A DNA stretch of 64,000 bases from Isoetes taiwanensis (lineage: Eukaryota; Streptophyta; Lycopodiopsida; Isoetales; Isoetaceae), in contig JAJEKV010000016.1 of NCBI GenBank assembly GCA_021234155.1, positions 1,552,001 to 1,616,000 of the forward strand, read 5' to 3'. The notes beneath the pieces were generated by a model. That model was not told the DNA's origin and did no database searches. It was given only the letters and a program-made list of their open reading frames with translations. The position numbers were made by a program, and so were the translations under genes. Positions 56,195 to 64,000 of this stretch are shown piece after piece (positions within the stretch are counted from its first letter, which is position 1; each line of letters opens with the position of its first letter).

Positions 56195-59100
56195 GCCTAA
56201 CCAACTCACATAACAATAAATAATTGTAAACATACACTTGACAATTTCATTCCAACCATCCCTTGACAATTTAAACTTGTAAATGCCAAGAACAAAATAA
56301 AAACCATTGTACAATTGTGCAAATGGTTAATGCAAATGGGTTTGGTTAATTCTTCCCATGTTCCAAACCAATCAATTGTAACAATCAAAGAATTAACTTT
56401 GAATTCTAAATTGAAATAACTTTGAATTAACTATCAATTAACTTTGATTGCAAATGCATGTAAATGGTTGTGCAAATGCTCTATGGTTATCTAATTCTAT
56501 GGTTATCTAATTTTAATGGTCATCTAATTCTATGATTATCCACTTCAAACAACCATTAGTTAATTTTAATGGTTAATTTTAATGGTTAAAATTCAATGGT
56601 ATCAAAATCAATCCAATGGTCTTAAATTTTCAGCCTAATCATCTCACATAACATCAACAAGAAGGTGGATAGATATATATATATTGATTTCAAGTATTGA
56701 ACCAAGTACAAAATTGGAGGATGCTTAGCAGACAAAATTGCATCCCATCTTCAATAACTTAAATCACTTCATAGGTATGGTAGCATATTAGAAGATAAGC
56801 TTATTCTGAAGTTCCCACAGTCAGAAGATACAACTTATTTTTTGGGTTGCCCCTAAGGGGGGCAAACCCTCGTTTATGTGGGTTTGTGGGCATATCCAAG
56901 TATATGCCGACATATGCCTGGCATATGCTGATGACTGCTCCAAACTGGCTGCTACCTGTAAACTCTCGGTCATCCAGCCCCATTCCTTGGCAGGCGTGGC
57001 TATGGCGCAGCTCGGCCCTTATTCTTCTTCCAAGCATTTTCCTCCGGTCGAGCTGGGTTGGGATGGCTTTGCCTTCGCCGTATTTTCCAGTTGAGAAGCG
57101 TAACCGCCTTTGATCTGTTGCATCGATTCCTTTCTTGAAGTCTTGACCGCCTTTGATGTGTTGCATCGATCCCTTCTTGGTGGAGATGCGCTTTGCTTGA
57201 AAACATGTTTGTAATCATATTCTAAATCACCGGTTGATTTGGAGCAAGCGAATGGTTGTGGGGGAGAGTTGGAATAAGCAGTAAGCACATTCCCCCTTTT
57301 CTAGAACCAGATCAAGGAAACAGATGGATTCTTGGATTTGAGTCTCTCTGATACTCAATTCATCTGATACCCCCTTGCAGAAGCAAAGATACAGTGATGA
57401 AGATAATTCGAAGCTGTGTGGCTTAAAACTATCTCCCTGCCCAAACAAGGTAAGGCTAATTCAAAGCTTCAATTTAGAACCTAGTTTCGTGTGCTAATTA
57501 GCAGATGAATCAGTAACTCAGTCCGGCAAAGCCAACTATTTGCCATAGCTCCAAGCTTTAGGGCCGAACTATAGGCCTACATGCAGCTTACCTTCTTTTC
57601 TCTGGTGATAAAGATGATAGTTTTTGAAAGCGTTTTGAAGCTCTATGGGTCTGCATTTCGACCCCATTCTATGCAAATTTCCCATTGCCCAAACTCTATT
57701 CTGGCGAGAATTTCTTGCGCCCTGCAAAAACTTCTTGCCCTGCGGAAGATATGCCAAGAAGAGATGCGAAAACTCTGCCCTACGAAAGAGTTTTGCCAAG
57801 AACATATGGCAAAAGGTCCGGCAACAAGATGTTAGAAGAAGAGGTGCAACCTTGAGCTCGAATTTGGGAATGCAGGCACACAGATTGAAGAAGATTGGGG
57901 AGATAGAAATAAGAAAAGAGGGTATCAGGAAAAACAGGGGATTTTTTCTATGATTATGGGTATGGAGACGTATTTTTAAGGTAGTGTCTTTGCCTTTTGC
58001 ATGTACAGCCAATCAAGCAAGCAGATACATACATGTGATTGCGGATATTACATTAACATGGTATGTTTTGTGTGGCATTTCTTAAAGTAATTCATTTTCC
58101 TCCATTCTAGAGCAATTATATGTTGAACATTTCAGGAACAATGCCTTATTGAGCTAATTATCGGGCAAAAAAGAGCTTGAAGTCCGACAGTAGGCTGCAT
58201 AGCCAGGAGCAGCTTCAATAGACAGGTAAACAACTTATGCAAACAAACCTTTGCGATTTTTACATTTGGGTCATGCTGGATGGCTTCAAATCGGCATGAA
58301 ATCGGGTTGAGGTTTCTCTTTCAATATTCTGAAACAATGGAAGCTGAGGAACAAGGATAATCATGAAAGATAGGTCTATTTTGCAGGTTCACATATCAGG
58401 AGCTTACTGGCTGAAAAATCTTCTCTGATATGGCAAAATCGTATGAAGGAATTTGGTCAAGTTTGGACGGACAGTTCTCCCTGTACAGAGCTCTGATTTT
58501 TGCAATTCAAAGACGAAAAATGATCAGCTCAAAGTCTAGTTTCCAATACAATTGAAATCACTTCATTCCAGTAAGTATAAGTCAACTTATCGCATTTTAA
58601 ACATAGGCACCTATTTGTGGACAGTTTTATAAAAGTTGCAGCTTCCTCTAACCTGTATGTGCCCAACATAAGAGTCGTCAAGGCTATGAGTCTGTAAAAG
58701 TGGACTTTAAGACCGTAGCTCCTTAAATGGTTATGACTGCATTTGGAGTAAGCAGGCCTGTTATGAAGTAAACTTTAGTGCATCAGAGAGCACCACATCG
58801 TGGTAAAGAATGATTTGGTTTACATGTCTTCATTTGAGTTGCTGAAATCAGGCTTTCTCATAGTTATGGGTTTCTTAATGGATGTAAGTTCTATTATCAT
58901 TGTATTGTTGTATTTTGATTCTAATTTTTCTTATCTGAAACGCCACAGTGGCTCTGAACCTGAGTCTAGGATCCATTGACAGAATTAGTTGTGGAATTAA
59001 AGGCCATGATGTATGTCATGAGGAAGAATGGTTTGGAAATTGATCCCTTTGCAAAGTTGTTGTTTGGTCATTTCGCTTCTTTGTTCCTTCCCAATATTAA

Positions 59101-59840
59101 TGCTATGTACAGCAAGCAAGTGGGCAGCTTTGTAATTGCACACAGGATAGTAACTTGTTCAGTGAAGTGAAACAAACAATAGCTTAGTAAATAGTTGCAA
59201 CAGAAATGTATGCATGTGTGCATATGCTGCACCTATCTGCACATTTGTGGTCATTTCCTTTCGATTCATGTATTTGAGGAATTTACTTTTCTTTTCTTTC
59301 CAGTAAGGTGCATGCTTTAGGCTATTCATTATATTGTAGGGTGCTCATTATATATGGGAACGGGTTGATAATACTTCGGGGACTCCATGAAAGTGAAGGG
59401 TTGGCAGTCTATGGTGGAACAACACTAAAATTTGTCAGATTTGTGATGGAGATATACCATGGATATATTTAGCAAGAGAAGGTAAGCTAAGTATAAAATT
59501 GAGATATATTTGTGCAGTCTGTATTTGTGCAGGAAGCGAGGATTGCACCCATGAGAGCATCTAATTAAGAAGTGCCAGAATCCATAAGTTGTAGTGATTT
59601 TGTGACCAAAGAGAGCTAAGTCTCTTCATGGCATTTTATGGAAAGTGGCTGTATCTTTCTTGACTGTGGCTGCGAAGCGTACATTATTCAAATCTTAGCA
59701 TCAGTGGGTGAAAATAAGGCCAATGTGCATGATGTCTAGGTAGTGCATTCAAACACATTATTTATATACTATGTACCAATTTGAATTTTGAAGTTTACTC
59801 ATTCTACTAAATAATACTACATTCATTGTCCCTCTGCCTT
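56195..59840. other. Intergenic, nothing recognised
   Basis: 56380-56640 is a low-complexity stretch of AATTAACTTTGA and TGGTTATCTAATT words. 57000-57240 repeats words such as TTTGATGTGTTGCATCGAT. Open frames at 57569-58012 (both strands) match nothing I know. Confidence 0.35.
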
Positions 59841-60140
59841 AAGTAGTCTACTTTGGACACAATAATATGATGGTGCCGTAAAAGTAGTCTACTTTGGACA
59901 CAATAATATGATGGTGCCGTAAAAGTAGTCTACTTCGGACACAATAATTTGATGGTGCCGTAATGGCAGTTGTTTCAGACATTTTCAATATGTGAAAGTC
60001 TAAAGATGGGCAAATATTTGCCATGTAGTTGTAGGTGTAAGATAGAAGACTAGATGTCCTGTTTCAGACATTTTCAATATGTGAAAGTCTGGAGATGGGC
60101 AAGTATTTGCCATGTAGTTGTAGGTGTAAGATAGGTTTTA
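59840..60140. repeat. Two adjacent tandem repeats
   Basis: Three copies of a 42-bp unit (AGTAGTCTACTTTGGACACA...GATGGTGCCGTAA) at about 59843-59963. These are followed by two copies of a unit of about 75-90 bp that starts GTTTCAGACATTTTCAATAT at 59971 and 60061. Confidence 0.88.
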
Positions 60141-60362
60141 TAATGTCTGTGCATGATGTACGACAAGACTAGATGTCCTATTCTTTTTGCAGTGTAGCGT
60201 TGCAGCCATGTTGGATTCTTAATACATGAAATAATGAGCACACAAATTAATATACCCTAGTTAAAAAGCAAAAAAAAAAAAGCAAAAAAAAGGGATTGGC
60301 TCATGCAACCATCTTCTCTGAAAAAGCAATCATATGCATGTGTATCTATGGATTATTTTTTA

Positions 60363-60407
60363 CAAGAAACTTATCGCGGCGGCCAAGGCCGCCGCGAACG
60401 TTTCTCT
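60363..60407. repeat. GC-rich dispersed hairpin, copy 3 (inverted)
   Basis: Reverse complement of the hairpins at 26681 and 29781, with perfect arms CGCGGCGGCC / GGCCGCCGCG. The 26 bp to its left (60337-60362) recur at 63613-63638 without the hairpin. A 42-bp tandem duplication follows at about 60438-60522. Confidence 0.75.
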
Positions 60408-60522
60408 TTTTCAACCCCCTCTAAAGGTTCACTTGGCCAGACGAGTAGAATTAATGGTTCATTTGGCGCTCCCTGACTCTAGACGAGTAGAATTAATGAT
60501 TCACTTGGCGCTCCCTGATTCT

Positions 60523-62400
60523 GCAGGTCATGGGGGAAGCAAGAATGGCTTCCCCCATTCTGTTGTCCATTACATCACGAAGCAGAGAAATTGAATCGAA
60601 CACCGAATTGGCCAAAAATTAAAGTCATATTAAATAATTGAGCAGTCGAGTTAAGAGGACAGAGATGAGTTGTTGGTTCTCAGACGCAGTTGTTGATGCC
60701 ATGAAAAGATTTTTATTTTTTGTTCTTTTTTCATGGATTTCAATGATTAATGCTATTTTAGTCATCAGCATTGCCTGGATTGAAGAACAACCTCAAATCT
60801 TGGAGTCTGGCATATGGATTAAGTCATCTTTGTCTTTTGCATATGCATTCGAGCATTTGCAGATGACATACCAATAGATGAAAGGGAGTTTGTTTTAGGG
60901 CCTTATAGAATTATTACTATCAGTGATGATGAAGTTGGTATAAAGTTTTAGAACCGTAAGCTTAGTAATGATGAAGTTGGTATAAAGTTTTAGAACCACA
61001 AGCTTTAGTTGCTACTTTCTGGCAGGTTGGCTTACAATATATGTATGTGCTTCTCTTTCTTATGCAAGAAACAACCCATCCATCATGTAACTTTGTAAAT
61101 GTTACATAATCTTGATGCAAATATTTAATTGACATTTCAAAAGCAAAAGTGTTCTCTGGTGTCCCTTGGAGTTCATAGAAACAGTTTGAGTTTCTTTGCA
61201 ATTTCAAAGGAGGACATTGCAAGAGAAGCTCAAGCAACATTTAGCTAGCAAATTAGTCCTGATGATGCTGGAACTGCACAGGTAGCATATATTGTGGACA
61301 TTGAAAACACTGTCATAACCAAAGGCAACGGGCATTTGCAATGGTCTTTTGGAACACATATGCTCAAGACCTTAATTAAGGACTATCATTTTGAGGCTAG
61401 ATCAAAGGATGTCAATAACATGTGTTTAAATTCTGAGTTTCCAGAAAATGGAACAAAGTTCTCTATGAAATGGACCAAGAAGTAAAGGCTAATCCAACAG
61501 TGCTCAGACCACTGTTTTTGAAGCTACAAACTACACCACTAAGCAATTAAGCAACAGCGTGTAGCACCATACTAACTTTGCAACTACACTAACAGGAAAA
61601 CACAGCAACGCCTTAACTGGTTAAGCAACTACATGACGTACTATACTATGCATGTAAGCTTGTGAGCAACAGCATGCAGCCAGGATGCTGAATAACTAAT
61701 TCTGACACACCAGTACTTAGCTGCAAAGGTATACAAAGATGTAACACGGTAACAATGTAGGAGCTCATAGGAAATATCATTAGAAAACAGGAATCACATT
61801 TACATCCTTTATACACTTGGCTGCATTTACAGATTAGATTGAAGAAAAGCATGCTGGCAAATAAACTAACCCGTGGGCAAAGCACGGCCCGTTGATCAAG
61901 AAAACCAAAGACAAGGGGTGTAGCTTCTCTTGGCTTTGCTTGTTTTGGCTTGGAGGAATCTTGCAGATAGGATTGCCGAAGAGGCCGCAGAAAGGACCGC
62001 CAAAGATACTTTTTCTTTTTGCCTATTTCTGAAGAACCTCAAGTAGTCAAGCCTTTGTCGTTGCAGCACACCACTAAACAATAGAATAGAAAAATGAATT
62101 AATCCCCTGGTGCTTAGGACTTAAAAATTTAGATGACCTTTGTTGTTATCGATACCACAGAGTATGCAACGGAGAAATGCCTTAACCTCGGATAGAGTTA
62201 CAAAATTCGATGGATCTAACCGGTTTTGCATCCAATCCTAGTTCATATCCCGATTTGTGTTCGAATCAAGCGGCCCGGGGTTGAAACAAAGTCGAATTGG
62301 ATTTAATCCTTGCTCCCTGTTGAGAGAAGGCCGTGGATCGCATCGACCTCTCACGTAAGCAACCAGCCGCGACAAATCAAAAAGAGCAGTCCCTCTAAGA
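60523..62400. other. Intergenic with an unassigned short frame
   Basis: A 37-bp direct duplication (ATGATGAAGTTGGTATAAAG...) lies at about 60927-61004. The plus frame 61270-61485 (VAYIVDIENTVITKGNGH to MKWTKK) looks protein-like but matches nothing I know. Nothing else supported. Confidence 0.3.
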
Positions 62401-62429
62401 AGAGCTCTACTATGACACACCTGAACATG

Positions 62430-63160
62430 AACCCATGAAATCCACAGGAAGACATTGCCCTATCTGCAATGCACAATTCCACGGCTTGAAATGCTGCTTC
62501 AAACTGCACACAAGGAATTGCTTCACATTTTGGATTCTCGCAGGCTACTTCACTATATGCTCCGGGAACTCCACGATATGCAACTCTTAGAGTAGATCCA
62601 TGGTCGGGCGGATTGCACGTGGAAATAGAAAGGGGCTTAGGCAACATGACTAAATCTTTGAAAGTCTCCCTAAATATTGCGTGGTGGGTTTCCGACCAAT
62701 CCTTTTGCAGACTCATGGTTATGGTCTCATTCTCAGACAAAACCACTTTCTCAGATAAAGTATGGCTAGAGCTCGTAGTGGTGGAAGTGGTAGAAGTACT
62801 GGAAGTCGTTTTCGTGGTGGTAATTTGTGTTTCTTTGGCAAATAAAGCCACCCATTGGCTTGTTAAAACAACACAAGAACTCTGCCAGTTTGCAGGCCTA
62901 CCTCCGGCGCTTATTTGGTCTGCTATAGAACCTCCAGATCCAGATCCCCATCCGCCATTGTACCCCGCTCCCATAGCCGCTGTCGGGCGCTTGTTGCCGC
63001 AGATTTTCTGCCCAGACCAGCTTCTAAACTCTGCAAATCCGCCATTCGACCAAAATACGAAGAATCCGTGGCTCGCAGCACAGCAGAAGGATATAATACT
63101 GCCATAGCTCAGACATGCAAAAGCTGGAATCATGCAAAAAGGGCAAAATGCACCTTTCAT
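62430..63160 (-). pseudogene. Arogenate/prephenate dehydratase fragment
   Basis: Minus-strand frame with a long N-terminal region (low-complexity T/S run around 62760-62830). It then has [14 protein letters not shown] and the start of the catalytic domain: [33 protein letters not shown] and IADRA. These match plastid arogenate dehydratases, which make phenylalanine. The usual W in V-E-L-W is C. Just after IADRA the expected L-P-V-E-N-S-x-G-G-S is frameshifted (LPV is readable in another frame). No downstream catalytic (TRF) or ACT-domain sequence was found to the left, so it is a truncated relic. The N-terminal region may include a transit peptide but shifts frame near 63020-63100. Confidence 0.75.
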
Positions 63161-63585
63161 TCTGTACCTCAGCTAAGACCCGTAGAGATTCATGGCCGGC
63201 ATCGCTCCCTTCAACCATTGCCGCTGAAGAATCTGGCATAAAAGAATCAAGCTGGCGCTGAAGAATCGCCCAATAAAATTTCTGGAACCCCACCCCCAGC
63301 TGAAGCCCACCACAGGAAGACATTCCGCATTTTGGCACCTCTCGGTTCGAGGTTTGAGCAATAAGGACGAGCCTGGCTTGGCTATGGCAGGGCCGAACTT
63401 CGCCTAATTGGAGCAGGCCGGATTGCTTGCAGGGGAAGAACGGGGCATCCCTGGGTTTTTTCTTTTTTTCTTGAATTTGGAAATGCAATATAAGCATACG
63501 TGTCAGCCCCACGTCTGTCCTCAGCCCAGAAATATTAGACTTTAATTTTTTTAAGAACAAAATACACTGCTTTACATAGGTAGTG

Positions 63586-63668
63586 AAAACGCCTGCATGA
63601 AAATACAATACCCATGTGTATCTATGGATTATTTTTTAAAACGCCTGCATGAAAATACAATACCCAGG
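63586..63668. repeat. Direct repeat around a shared flank
   Basis: ACGCCTGCATGAAAATACAA occurs at 63590 and 63642, bracketing the 26-bp sequence that also flanks the hairpin at 60363. Confidence 0.8.
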
Positions 63669-64000
63669 TCTGCAACTTGTGCAATGTGTTTAAAATAAGG
63701 GCAAATTGTAAACATACCCCTCAACATGCAAACATGCAACGATGATGGGGCATTTTTATGCAAAGACGGGGCATTTTCATATGAATTGCACATCTGGGTA
63801 TTATATGCAAATTGTAAAAATACCTTAAAAATGCAACTTTGACTTTAACTTCTTAGTTGTAGCCTTCAGTCAATTAGTTTTGCTTACATGGCAACACACA
63901 TATCTCAAATTCCTTCTCTTAAGAAAGAGCAATCCAATTATTTTGGCAAATATTACATGGTGCTACATGCATAAAATAATATGCACAAGACGCCATATCA

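Noticed and set aside
61270-61485. Plus frame ending MKWTKK as a gene
   Set aside because: Short, no start context, no domain; left as an unassigned frame.
62613-63107. 164-codon plus-strand frame
   Set aside because: Antisense shadow of the arogenate dehydratase frame, which has clear family motifs.

Overview
The window looks like nuclear DNA of a land plant with a large, gene-poor, transposon-rich genome. The plant signals are a spliced RING-H2 gene of the NEP1-interacting-protein type, a spliced heavy-metal-associated protein with a C-terminal CaaX box, fragments of ADP-glucose pyrophosphorylase small subunit and of arogenate dehydratase, a Ty1/copia element primed by initiator tRNA-Met, and many degenerate LINE and gypsy pieces. 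An Ifi-6-16-like gene and the DUF7869 and DNA-methylase type elements make a fern or other seed-free plant my best guess, but that is inference. No bacterial, organellar or viral genome features were seen.

Layout. 1-2.5 kb holds nothing I can name. 2.5-4.35 kb has an antisense LINE tail abutting the broken C-terminus of a DNA N4/N6-methylase-like gene. 5.7-12.4 kb is a three-copy tandem duplication that ends at the promoter side of the RING gene (12.8-14.7 kb, five exons). 15-17.4 kb is mostly unrecognised, with a possible hAT zinc-finger relic. 17.46-21.01 kb is a gag-less copia element. 22.28-22.9 kb is a LINE 3' end. 24.37-24.91 kb is the two-exon HIPP gene, followed by a leucine-rich-repeat receptor relic. 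26.7-36.5 kb contains dispersed GC-rich hairpins, unnamed exon-like fragments, a 1.9-kb minisatellite rich in 'GAATCT', a second tandem array and gypsy pol remnants. 39.66-40.15 kb is an Ifi-6-16-like gene. 40.36-40.63 kb is a MITE with a perfect 8-bp target duplication.

The most unusual region is 42.13-50.32 kb. Two genes stand head to head inside a shared terminal inverted repeat flanked by TTAA. The minus-strand gene is a multi-exon DNA amino-methyltransferase-like gene with motif IV (DLPYG) and motif I (DAFSGSGTT), now frameshifted. The plus-strand gene is a DUF7869-type putative transposase or nuclease. Perfect or near-perfect 18-30 bp palindromes built on TATTC(C/T)(G/A)GAATA fill the introns of the methylase gene and the space between the two genes. 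I read this as an undescribed DNA transposon that carries its own DNA methyltransferase, possibly with a self-recognised palindromic site.

Directly right of it are two exons of an ADP-glucose pyrophosphorylase small-subunit gene. A gypsy element starts 6 bp past the second exon, its gag gene is split by a LINE with an 18-bp target duplication, and that gag runs into the C-terminal part of another transposase-like gene with a lysine/serine/alanine repeat tail (to 56.19 kb). 56.2-62.4 kb is mainly unrecognised sequence with short tandem repeats, and 62.4-63.4 kb holds a broken arogenate dehydratase exon on the minus strand.
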